Part shown: in pieces, positions 1 to 6,264 of the stretch
How the letters are laid out: every line of letters starts with the position of its first letter
Position numbering within the stretch: the first letter of the stretch is position 1
Assembly (NCBI GenBank): GCA_964386435.1
Contig: CAYLSV010000131.1
Coordinates: 1-8,404, forward strand
Direction of reading: 5' to 3'
Source: CAYLSV01 sp964386435
GTDB taxonomy: Bacteria; Planctomycetota; Phycisphaerae; Tepidisphaerales; Tepidisphaeraceae
DNA length: 8,404 nt
Program-made: the position numbers and the translations under genes
The notes under the pieces: model-generated
Seen by the model: only the letters and a program-made list of their open reading frames with translations
Database searches by the model: none
What the model was told of the DNA's origin: nothing

Positions 1-41
1 GGCTACGCCTTGATCGTCAGTCGCCCAGCACAGGCGTAGCC
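1..41. repeat. perfect 10-bp inverted repeat (hairpin) at the window edge
   Basis: GGCTACGCCT at 1-10 is the exact reverse complement of AGGCGTAGCC at 32-41, with a 21-base loop. It lies downstream of the minus-strand HicB-like gene and directly abuts a second palindrome at 42-59. There is no T-tract on the visible side, so a classic intrinsic terminator cannot be claimed. The minus-strand continuation lies outside the window. It may be part of a longer intergenic repeat. Confidence 0.6.
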
Positions 42-90
42 CCGCCGTCACCACGGCGGTGGGGACCTCAGCGACACTGCTTCACAAGCC
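40..90 (-). repeat. intergenic GC-rich palindromic repeat, copy A
   Basis: CCGCCGT (42-48) and ACGGCGG (53-59) form a perfect stem around a CACC loop. Positions 41-64 are the reverse complement of 1874-1897 in copy B, a 24-base match. In addition, 55-78 (GGCGGTGGGG followed by an ACCTCAGCG-like stretch) matches 1915-1938 in direct orientation at 19 of 24 bases, and all five differences are transitions. Both copies sit just downstream of minus-strand genes, as expected for an extragenic repeat family. Function is unknown; transcript end protection or termination are possibilities. Confidence 0.6.
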
Positions 91-118
91 GGAGCGGAGG
101 TCCGGGCGACGGTTCGGC

Positions 119-343
119 TCAAGCAAACGCGAGTCGCCCGTGCGGTTCCGGAACCTCACGGCCGAGGTCGCGGGCGGTGGCGATCCACTGCTGGGCCACC
201 ACCTCCGCCGCGGCCAAAGCGTCGGCGTTGGTCGGGCCATCGGCCATGCAGCCGGGCAACTCCGGCACCTCGGCGATGAACGCGGCATCGTCGTCGCTCC
301 AGTAGATGACGACTTCGTACTTCAGGCCCAACACTTGATTCAT
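119..343 (-). CDS. HicB-like antitoxin-family protein, orphan
   Basis: This is a 74-residue protein of the HicB-like (UPF0150) family. Members fold as a small partial RNase-H-like domain and often neutralise the HicA mRNA-cutting toxin. The family pattern is clear: YEVVIYWSDDDAAFIAEVPE, then LPGC, then a spaced helix (ALAAAEVVAQQWIATARDLG) and the closing P.P.GRL. There is no added C-terminal DNA-binding helix-turn-helix or ribbon-helix-helix, so autoregulation like that of full HicB is not obvious. The ATG at 343 is chosen because the conserved domain begins at residue 8; a weak GGGA lies 5 bases upstream. The gene starts 41 bases after the uppS stop. No hicA-like ORF is seen on either side within the window, so it appears to be a solitary copy. 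Such orphans are common, and its function here is unproven. Confidence 0.85.
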   Translation of the reverse strand: MNQVLGLKYEVVIYWSDDDAAFIAEVPELPGCMADGPTNADALAAAEVVAQQWIATARDLGREVPEPHGRLAFA

Positions 344-384
344 CTTAATCCCGAGTCGGGCAAACCATCGCGGCGGGACATCGA

Positions 385-1170
385 TCAAGTTGGCCGCAGC
401 GTGTTCGTCCGGTCCAGGCCGCCGAAGCGGCGGTTTCTTTGCGTGTACTCTTGGATGCACTCGATTAGCTTCGGCGGGCCGAAGTCGGGCCAGAGGGCGT
501 CGCTGACGACGATCTCGGCGTAGCTGATTTGCCAAAGCAGGTAGTTGCTCACGCGCAGCTCGCCGGCGGTGCGGATGAGCAAGTCGACGTCGGGCAGGCC
601 GGCCGTGTCGAGGTGGTCGGCGATCGTCTCCTGGGTCAGGCGGGCCGGGTCGAGGGTGCCGGCCTTGGCCTGTTCGGCGATGCGGCGGACGGCGTCGGTG
701 ATCTCGGTGCGGCTGCCGTAGTTGATGGCGAGGCACAGCGTCAGGCCGTCGTTGTCGGCCGTCTCATCGAGGGTGATTTGCAGCTCGTCCTGCAGCAGCG
801 GCGGCAGCTCGTGGCTGCGGCCGATTTGGCGGAAGCGGACGTTCTCCCGCCGCATGCGCGGCCGCTCGCGGCGGAGGTAATCGACGTACATCGCCATCAG
901 CGCCTCGACCTCGCTGGCCGGCCGCTTCCAGTTCTCGACGCTGAAGCTGTAAAGCGTCAGCACGTCCGGCCCGCCGAGCTGACGACGCATCTCGACGCAC
1001 TCGGTGACGAGCTCGGGCACGACCGCGGCCCCCTTCTCGTGGCCGTGGATCCGCTCCATGCCCTGCCGCACGGCCCACCGGCCGTTGCCGTCCATGATGA
1101 TCGCCACGTGCCGCGGCAGCTTCTCGGGCGGCACGTCGGCCAGCGGGTGGGCGGGGCTTGCGTTCGACAC
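385..1170 (-). CDS. uppS: isoprenyl transferase (undecaprenyl diphosphate synthase, cis-prenyltransferase)
   Basis: The 261-residue product matches the usual UppS length. The enzyme adds isopentenyl units in cis to farnesyl diphosphate, making the C55 lipid carrier used for peptidoglycan and surface glycans at the inner membrane face. Visible family motifs are HVAIIMDGNGRWA (residues 21-33, catalytic Asp27 binding the diphosphate), TLYSFSVENWKRP, NYGSR, and near the C-terminus DLLIRTAGELRVSNYLLWQ, followed by YAE, LWPDF and RRFGG. The usual RTSGE/RTGGE is RTAGE here, a mild change that keeps the conserved Arg and Glu. The start is GTG at 1170. No in-frame ATG precedes the domain, and about 20 residues before HVAII is normal. 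It begins 21 bases after the stop of the zinc-ribbon membrane gene, so co-transcription is likely. The 453-residue plus-strand ORF across this gene is an antisense shadow. Confidence 0.96.
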   Translation of the reverse strand: MSNASPAHPLADVPPEKLPRHVAIIMDGNGRWAVRQGMERIHGHEKGAAVVPELVTECVEMRRQLGGPDVLTLYSFSVENWKRPASEVEALMAMYVDYLRRERPRMRRENVRFRQIGRSHELPPLLQDELQITLDETADNDGLTLCLAINYGSRTEITDAVRRIAEQAKAGTLDPARLTQETIADHLDTAGLPDVDLLIRTAGELRVSNYLLWQISYAEIVVSDALWPDFGPPKLIECIQEYTQRNRRFGGLDRTNTLRPT

Positions 1171-1191
1171 GCCGCACCATATCCCAAGGCC

Positions 1192-1839
1192 TCACCCCCC
1201 GCCGACCCGGCCGCATTCCGGGCAAACGGTTTGGCCGCCGCTGCGCAGGTCGTAGCCGCAGGCGAGGCAGTGGCCGGCGGCGGTTCGGGCGAGCTGGCGG
1301 CGTCGGCGGCGGGTGGTGAGGAGCCACGTGATCGGCAGGACGCCCAGCAGCGGGAGGAGCAGGTGGGCCGGGAGGGTGAGGTGGGCGTGGCGGTCGATGT
1401 CCGGCGGAATCACGGGCGACATCCGCACGGTGCCGTCATCGCCTTGGACGCTGTAGGCGGTGGGGTACCGCTCGGTGAGGTACTGCAGGCCGAGGAAGGT
1501 GAACAGCGTGCCGTCGTCGACCACGGTGTCGGCCGGGGCGGCGGGATAGACGGCGGCGTAGGTGCTGTGGGTAAAGGTCGTGGTGAAGACGGCGGGGTCG
1601 TAGGCGGAGAAGTGGTTGGTGCCCCGCCCGGCAGCGAACCCGCCGCGGCCGGCGGTGAGGAACCAAGAGGTTTGTCCGACCCAAAGGTTGCCCGGCTCGG
1701 GCACGTCCCGCTCGACGGTCCGGCTGATCCACCGCCACTCGTCCTGCACGAAGAACCCGCGGACAGTCATTGCCGCAACCACCCCGAACAGCAGCAGCGA
1801 GGCGACGGCAGCAAGCGGGAGCAGGCGGCGACGGAACAC
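1192..1839 (-). CDS. two-helix membrane protein with C-terminal CGYDLR zinc ribbon
   Basis: This 215-residue protein has no assignable reaction. Residues about 5-27 form an N-terminal hydrophobic segment (signal anchor). Residues 28-153 form a Trp/Tyr/Thr-rich soluble region, and residues 154-175 a second membrane helix ending in LLTTRRRRRQ, which by the positive-inside rule puts both ends in the cytoplasm and the middle outside. The tail carries Cys191-x2-Cys194-GYDLR and Cys206-PE-Cys209, a four-cysteine zinc ribbon. I recognise this CGYDLR...CPECG tail as frequent on otherwise unrelated planctomycete membrane proteins; its role is unknown. The start is GTG at 1839, placed immediately before the RRR/hydrophobic anchor, without a clear Shine-Dalgarno. 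It lies 113 bases downstream of the 882-residue gene, with palindromic repeat B between, and 21 bases upstream of uppS. Confidence 0.85.
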   Translation of the reverse strand: MFRRRLLPLAAVASLLLFGVVAAMTVRGFFVQDEWRWISRTVERDVPEPGNLWVGQTSWFLTAGRGGFAAGRGTNHFSAYDPAVFTTTFTHSTYAAVYPAAPADTVVDDGTLFTFLGLQYLTERYPTAYSVQGDDGTVRMSPVIPPDIDRHAHLTLPAHLLLPLLGVLPITWLLTTRRRRRQLARTAAGHCLACGYDLRSGGQTVCPECGRVGGG

Positions 1840-1870
1840 CGGCGGATGCTACGCGTCTCGGCATCGGCGA

Positions 1871-1938
1871 GGCCCCCACCGCCGTGGTGACGGCGGGTCT
1901 GCGCCCGTCACACCGGCGGTGGGGGTTTCAGCGGCGCT
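1871..1938. repeat. intergenic GC-rich palindromic repeat, copy B (long hairpin)
   Basis: CCCCCACCGCCG (1873-1884) pairs perfectly with CGGCGGTGGGGG (1914-1925). Inside, GTGACGG (1887-1893) pairs with CCGTCAC (1905-1911). The result is 19 base pairs with one 2x2 internal loop and an 11-base apical loop. It fills the gap between the 882-residue gene and the zinc-ribbon membrane gene. Minus-strand RNA has no U-tract after the stem, so it is not a canonical intrinsic terminator, although a strong hairpin could still attenuate or stabilise transcripts. Its arms are related to copy A at 40-90. Confidence 0.7.
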
Positions 1939-1952
1939 TGAGGTGCCCTCGG

Positions 1953-4601
1953 TCACGGGCTGAGCGTGAGGGTCAGCTCGTCCCGCAGGGTGACCTGGTG
2001 CTCCGGGGCGTCGGCGCCGGTGGCGGCGAGCGTGAGGCGGAGCTTGTCGCCGGGCCCGACGTCGATCGTCTTGTCGAGGGTGAAGGCGAAGGTTTTGGCC
2101 GTCCAGCCGGGGGACGGCTTCTTGGTGTCGGCGGTTTTCCAGAGGGTGAGCGCCGCGCCGTCGCGTAGGAGGGTGAGCGTGGCGGTGGCGGTCACCTCGG
2201 GGTGGGCCAAACGGGGGGAGGTGCGGTGGCCCCAGCCGAGGGTCAGGGTGCCGGCGACGTGCAGCGTGCCCGGGCGCTCAATCGTCAACTCGGCGGCCGG
2301 GGCGAAGCGGACGCGGGACATGGCGCGGGCCGTGAGGCCCTCAGCGTCCGCGGCGGCAGCGACGGCGGTGAACCGTGCGCCGACGAACGCCATGTCCGCG
2401 AGGTCGGCGGCGGGGTCGGCAGCCAGCGGCCACAACCCATGCCGCCACGCTCCGGCCTCAAGCGCCGCCCCACGCCGCGGCAACGTCACAGGCGCGGCCA
2501 CCTGCTCGGCGGCAACACGCGCCTGCTCCGCGGCTGCCTCAAACCGCGCCGCCTCCGCCACACGCTCGGCCGCCAAACGTGCGGCCTCTTGCTGGGCCAA
2601 GCGGTTCTGCTCCGCGGCTTCGGCGGCGCGACGTTCTTCTTCAAACCGCGCCGCCTCCGCCACACGCTCGGCCGCCAAACGTTCGGCCTCTTGCTGGGCC
2701 AAGCGGTTCTGCTCGGCGGCTTCAGCGACGCGACGCTCTTCTTCGATGCGGGCCTCCTCGACCGCGCGTTCCGCCTCGACGCGGGCGGCTTCCTCCTCGG
2801 CCAACCGCTTTTGCTCGGCGGCTTCAGCGGCTTGACGTTCTCTCTCACGCCGCGCCTCTTCGGCGGCGCGTTCGGCCTCAACGCGAGCAGCCTCTTCCTC
2901 AGCCAGGCGCTGTTGCTCCGCGACTTCGGCGACGCGACGCTCTTCTTCGAGACGGGCCTCCTCGACCGCGAGTTCCGCTCTGGCCCGGGCGGCTTCCTCT
3001 TCCGCCAAACGCTTCTGCTCGGCGGCTTCGGCTGTGCGGCGTTCTTCCTCGAGCCGCGCCTCTTCGGCGACGCGTTCGGCTTCGGCGCGGGCGGCCTCTT
3101 CTTCGGCCACGCGTTTCTCCTTCGCGGCTTCGGCTGCTTGTCGCTCTTGCTTCACGCGAGCTTTCTCGGCGACATGCTCGGCCTCCACGCGGGCGGTTTC
3201 CTCCTCTTGCTGACGCCGTTGCTCTGCCGCTTCGGCGGCCCGACGCTCCTCCTCGAGCTGGGCTTCTTCGATAGCGCGTTCGGCCTCGACATGGGCGGCG
3301 TCCTCCTTAGCCAGGCGCTCTCGCTCAGCGGCCTCGGCGACGCGGCGTTTTTCTTCTAGTGGTGCCTGCTCTGTTGCGAGGGTTGAGGTGGGGCGGAGCC
3401 AGGCGGGGAGGTCGCTTTGGACCGGGGGTGGTTCGGCGATTGGGTGTGGCGCGGGCTCGGTGTTGTCGTCGGCGGGGGTGATGGAGTTGGTGTCGGCGTC
3501 GAGGGTGAGGTCGGCGGGGGTGGGGACGGCGAGCCAGGTGTCGGCAAAGATTTTCGCGCTGGCGATTGGGAGGTCGCGGACGGCGGGCATGCTCGGCCGG
3601 GTCGGGCTTCTGGCGGCGACTTGAAAGAGGTCGGGCACGTTGACGGTTGGCCGCACGACATCGGTGGCGGAGGGGGCGTTGAGCGGAACAACCGGGTCGT
3701 CGTCCGCGGCTTCGCCCGTGTCGATGGCGACGGGCTCGCCGACGACGGCCGCGCCATCGGGCTGTTCGTTGAGCGGGCCGGTGCGGTCGAAGTCGATCTG
3801 GCGAATGTCGCACACGTCGCCGAGTATTGCCAGGCGGAGCATGCGCATGCCGCCGGCGTGGACCTGGAGGTTGTGGGCGGTGTTGGCGGCGTGGCGGTCG
3901 ACGCCGCCGGTGTCGGCCAGTGGCACGCGGGCCAGGCGCTGGTCGTCGAGGCTGACGTCGAGGCTGACGCCGGGGCCGGGGGTGGCGGCGACGACGGTAA
4001 AGTCATACGAGCCGGCTTCGACGTCGACGGTGGCCTCGAAGGTTTGGCCGCTCACGCCCCAGCCATGACCGCCGGTGGCCGGGGCGTCGGCCTCGGGTGG
4101 CAACGGCTGGACGTCGGTGGCGACCGGCTCGGCGGCGGTCTGGGCGGCATCGTGATCGGCGAACGGGCCGGGCGTTGAGGTACGTTCGGCCCGCTGACGG
4201 GGCGAGAACTTCGCGGCGACGAGGCGGCCGATAGGGCCGATCGGCTCGACGCTCAGCACGCGCGGCCCGGCCCGGGTGACGTGCAAATCGGGCACAACCA
4301 CGTTCCGCTCGCCCGCCCACGAGCCGGGACCGTCGAGGTCGAGCTCGCCCAGCGATTGCCCGTCCATGTGCAGCCGCAGCCTGGCCCCCGGCGAGGCGTC
4401 GGCGACGGCGAGGATCAAATCATACCGGGCCGCCTGCAGCTCGGGCATGAAGGTATAGGCGTCATCTTCCGATTGCCGCGGCTGGGGGCGGGCCTCCACG
4501 ACTGTCAGCCTCGCCGGCGGCTCGCGGTAGAGCGGCTCGGGCGTTGGCGGCAGCGACACCGGGCGCGGCTCGGGCGGGATGGTGGACAGGGCGTTGGACA
4601 T
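1953..4601 (-). CDS. large protein: two CBM6-like beta modules, 34-residue repeat helix, beta-rich C-terminus
   Basis: The 882-residue product is of unrecognised function. Residues 1-50 are proline-rich. Residues about 55-120 (ARYDLILAVADA, LRLHMDGQSLGELDL, later AGPRVLSVEPIG) and 183-273 (AGSYDFTVVAA, LDVSLDDQRLARVPL, HAGGMRMLRLAI, IRQIDF) look like two copies of a CBM6/CBM35-type beta-sandwich, judged by pattern only. Residues 280-414 are a Pro/Asp-rich linker. Residues 415-705 form a very charged Ala/Glu/Arg helix of eight 34-residue repeats plus a partial ninth, TolA-like in composition. Residues about 715-882 are beta-rich (TLHVAGTLTLGWG, KLRLTLAATG, DELTLTLSP). No signal peptide or membrane helix is visible, which is odd for carbohydrate-binding-like modules. 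The frame is open to 4856, but the ATG at 4601 is preferred: it has GGGGTG 5 bases upstream, and the extension reads like noise and would cross the divergent gene's start. A scaffold or polymer-binding role is only a guess. Confidence 0.85.
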   Translation of the reverse strand: MSNALSTIPPEPRPVSLPPTPEPLYREPPARLTVVEARPQPRQSEDDAYTFMPELQAARYDLILAVADASPGARLRLHMDGQSLGELDLDGPGSWAGERNVVVPDLHVTRAGPRVLSVEPIGPIGRLVAAKFSPRQRAERTSTPGPFADHDAAQTAAEPVATDVQPLPPEADAPATGGHGWGVSGQTFEATVDVEAGSYDFTVVAATPGPGVSLDVSLDDQRLARVPLADTGGVDRHAANTAHNLQVHAGGMRMLRLAILGDVCDIRQIDFDRTGPLNEQPDGAAVVGEPVAIDTGEAADDDPVVPLNAPSATDVVRPTVNVPDLFQVAARSPTRPSMPAVRDLPIASAKIFADTWLAVPTPADLTLDADTNSITPADDNTEPAPHPIAEPPPVQSDLPAWLRPTSTLATEQAPLEEKRRVAEAAERERLAKEDAAHVEAERAIEEAQLEEERRAAEAAEQRRQQEEETARVEAEHVAEKARVKQERQAAEAAKEKRVAEEEAARAEAERVAEEARLEEERRTAEAAEQKRLAEEEAARARAELAVEEARLEEERRVAEVAEQQRLAEEEAARVEAERAAEEARRERERQAAEAAEQKRLAEEEAARVEAERAVEEARIEEERRVAEAAEQNRLAQQEAERLAAERVAEAARFEEERRAAEAAEQNRLAQQEAARLAAERVAEAARFEAAAEQARVAAEQVAAPVTLPRRGAALEAGAWRHGLWPLAADPAADLADMAFVGARFTAVAAAADAEGLTARAMSRVRFAPAAELTIERPGTLHVAGTLTLGWGHRTSPRLAHPEVTATATLTLLRDGAALTLWKTADTKKPSPGWTAKTFAFTLDKTIDVGPGDKLRLTLAATGADAPEHQVTLRDELTLTLSP
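2541..3359 (-). repeat. tandem 102-bp repeats encoding 34-residue charged-helix units
   Basis: Eight in-register units of exactly 102 bases start at residue 415: 3258-3359, 3156-3257, 3054-3155, 2952-3053, 2850-2951, 2748-2849, 2646-2747 and 2544-2645, with a partial ninth below 2543. Each unit reads approximately LEEERR.AEAAEQ.RLAEEE, then AAR.EAER..EEAR. The last two full units share 31 of 34 residues. At DNA level, 2541-2642 and 2643-2744 differ at only 5 of 102 positions, indicating a recent duplication. Earlier units have diverged more. Confidence 0.95.
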
Positions 4602-4788
4602 CACATCACCCCGCGGCCTATGGCGGCACGCGGGACTCAACCTTCTCCATCGGGACATCGGCACGAACCCACCGCCGCTTTGCCCCGGCGGCGGGCGACA
4701 TGGTAATCGAACGCCCGGCCGACACCGCGCCGCGGGGGGTTGGCGCCATGGGCGGCGGCGGGTTGGGGTGCCGCTACACTGGCCGATC
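4602..4788. promoter_or_regulatory. divergent intergenic region between the 882-residue gene and the sugar dehydrogenase
   Basis: These 187 bases must hold promoters for both directions. On the plus strand, TACACT at 4775-4780 fits a TAnnnT -10 element and ends 8 bases before the dehydrogenase ATG. No -35 with normal spacing is visible (TTGGGG at 4763 is too close, TTGGCG at 4740 too far). On the minus strand I find no convincing -10/-35 pair. A GC-rich inverted pair, CCGCCG (about 4669-4674) with CGGCGG (about 4687-4692), lies in the middle. Assignment of exact promoters is weak. Confidence 0.4.
4607..4612 (-). promoter_or_regulatory. Shine-Dalgarno site for the 882-residue gene
   Basis: Minus-strand GGGGTG lies 5 bases before the ATG at 4601. 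It decides the start at 4601 over the longer open frame that reaches 4856. Confidence 0.6.
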
Positions 4789-6123
4789 ATGTCTGATTCG
4801 TCCGCGTCGCCGCAGAGTGAACTTGCCCGCAAGATCGAGTCGAGCCAGGCCGTCATCGGCGTGATCGGGCTGGGGTACGTCGGGCTGCCGCTGCTGGCGG
4901 CGTTCCACCGGGCGGGCTACCGCGTGATCGGGTTCGACAAGGACCCGAAGAAGATCGACGCCTTGGGCCGGGGCGAAAACTATCTGGGCCACCTCGGCGA
5001 GTCGCTCGTGCGCGACATGGTCGGCGAGCGGTTCCGGGCGACAAGTGATTCATCCGCGATGGGCGATTGCGACGTGCTGCTGAGTTGCGTGCCGACGCCG
5101 CTGGGGCAGCACCTCGAGCCGGATTTGACATACGTGGCCAACAGCGCCGCCGACATCGCCAAGACGCTGCGGTCGGGGCAGTTGATCGTGCTCGAGAGCA
5201 GCACGTACCCGCGGACGACGCGGGAGATCATGCTGCCGCAGTTCGAGGCCAAGGGTCTGACGCTGGGCGAGGACTTCTTCGTCGCCTACAGCCCCGAGCG
5301 TGAGGATCCCGGCAGCAAGACGCACGACACGACCACCATCCCCAAGCTCGTCGGCGGCCTCGATCCGATGAGCGGCGAGCTGGCCGCGAAGCTGTACGAG
5401 CGGGCGATCAGCGAGGTGATCCTCGTTGAGTCGGCCGAGGTCGCCGAGGCGGCAAAGCTGCTGGAGAACATTTATCGGGCGGTGAACATCGCGTTGGTCA
5501 ACGAGCTCAAGACGCTGCTGACGGCCATGAACATCGACGTCTGGCAGGTTATCGCCGCGGCCAAGACCAAGCCGTTCGGCTTCCAGGCGTTTTACCCCGG
5601 CCCCGGTCTCGGCGGCCACTGCATCCCGATCGACCCGTACTACCTCACCTGGAAGGCCCGCGAGTACGGCCTGTCCACCCGATTCATCGAGCTCGCTGGC
5701 GAGGTCAATCGGGCGATGCCCGGCTTCGTCGTCGACCGCCTGATGCACGCCCTGAACGACCGCGGCCAGGCCGTGCGCGGCAGCCGGGTTTTGGTCCTCG
5801 GCCTCGCCTACAAGCCCGACGTCGACGACGTCCGCGAGTCGCCCAGCTTCGAGCTCATCGAACGCCTCGAAGCACTCGGCGCGGCCGTCGACTATCACGA
5901 CCCCCACGTCAAACAAACCCCCAGCATGCGGCACTACGACGTCGACAAGCAAAGCATCACCCTCACCGACCAGGCCCTGGCCGACTACGACGCCGTGCTC
6001 GTCGCCACGAACCATACCGCCCACAACTGGCAACACATCGGCCAGACCGCCAAGCTGATCATCGACACCCGCAACGCCCTGGCCGACTACCAAGGCGACC
6101 GCGGCCACATCATCAAGGCATAA
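4789..6123 (+). CDS. nucleotide-sugar (UDP-GlcNAc / UDP-glucose type) 6-dehydrogenase
   Basis: The 444-residue enzyme has normal length for the UDP-glucose/GDP-mannose dehydrogenase family. These enzymes oxidise the C6 hydroxyl of a UDP-sugar to a carboxylate in two NAD-dependent steps, supplying uronic acids for surface polysaccharide. The NAD-binding Rossmann motif is GVIGLGYVGLPL (residues 24-35). SSTYPRTT is at 137-144, YSPEREDPG at 167-175, the catalytic-region Lys223 and Asn227 in AAKLLENIYRAVN, and the nucleophile Cys278 in GPGLGGHCIPIDPYYLTWKA. The C-terminal UDP-binding domain has GLAYKPDVDDVRESPS (338-353). YSPEREDPG plus GGHCIPIDPYYL resembles the WbpA (UDP-GlcNAc 6-dehydrogenase) branch more than Ugd, but the substrate is not proven. 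ATG 4789 is chosen because the upstream extension is low-quality and no Shine-Dalgarno is present; see the -10 at 4775. It stands alone on the plus strand, divergent from the 882-residue gene and convergent with the rRNA operon. Confidence 0.95.
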   Translation: MSDSSASPQSELARKIESSQAVIGVIGLGYVGLPLLAAFHRAGYRVIGFDKDPKKIDALGRGENYLGHLGESLVRDMVGERFRATSDSSAMGDCDVLLSCVPTPLGQHLEPDLTYVANSAADIAKTLRSGQLIVLESSTYPRTTREIMLPQFEAKGLTLGEDFFVAYSPEREDPGSKTHDTTTIPKLVGGLDPMSGELAAKLYERAISEVILVESAEVAEAAKLLENIYRAVNIALVNELKTLLTAMNIDVWQVIAAAKTKPFGFQAFYPGPGLGGHCIPIDPYYLTWKAREYGLSTRFIELAGEVNRAMPGFVVDRLMHALNDRGQAVRGSRVLVLGLAYKPDVDDVRESPSFELIERLEALGAAVDYHDPHVKQTPSMRHYDVDKQSITLTDQALADYDAVLVATNHTAHNWQHIGQTAKLIIDTRNALADYQGDRGHIIKA

Positions 6124-6264
6124 CCCCGCCCCACCGCCGCGGCGTGCCGGTGCGAAGGGCCAAGGTGCACATGGCCGAGAAAGCTCCGTCTGCTGACGAC
6201 GATCCATCGCACCAGCAAGATCGCCCTCGCACGACTTCAACGCTGAGGGCCTATCTCATGCGGA
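6124..6264. other. intergenic stretch after the dehydrogenase
   Basis: No gene or clear terminator is seen. CCCCACCGCCG at 6130-6140 repeats the arm sequence of the palindromic elements at 40-64 and 1873-1925, and short GC stems are possible. The remainder to 6264 is probably flank of the decayed IS630-type element. Confidence 0.4.

Noticed and set aside
529..1890. Plus-strand open frame of 453 codons
   Set aside because: It runs antisense to uppS and the zinc-ribbon gene, has Val/Gly/Asp-rich low-complexity text without motifs, and is a typical GC-rich shadow frame.
1871..1926. Intrinsic terminator between the 882-residue gene and the next gene
   Set aside because: The hairpin is strong, but minus-strand RNA after it is GC-rich with no U-tract, so it is reported as a repeat instead.
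2202..3359. Plus-strand open frame of 385 codons with repeated hydrophobic LLLGGF-like text, looking like a membrane repeat protein
   Set aside because: It is the antisense image of the 34-residue charged repeats, and its repetition follows the 102-base period of the real gene.
2541..3359. CRISPR-like array because of regular 102-bp repetition
   Set aside because: The repeats are contiguous with no spacers, keep a reading frame and encode one protein segment.
4602..4856. 85-residue N-terminal extension of the 882-residue protein
   Set aside because: It has no signal peptide, is Arg/Pro-rich noise, would overlap the start of the divergent dehydrogenase, and a good Shine-Dalgarno marks ATG 4601.
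5050..6240. Minus-strand open frame of 396 codons
   Set aside because: It lies fully antisense to the dehydrogenase, which has complete family motifs; the minus frame has none.
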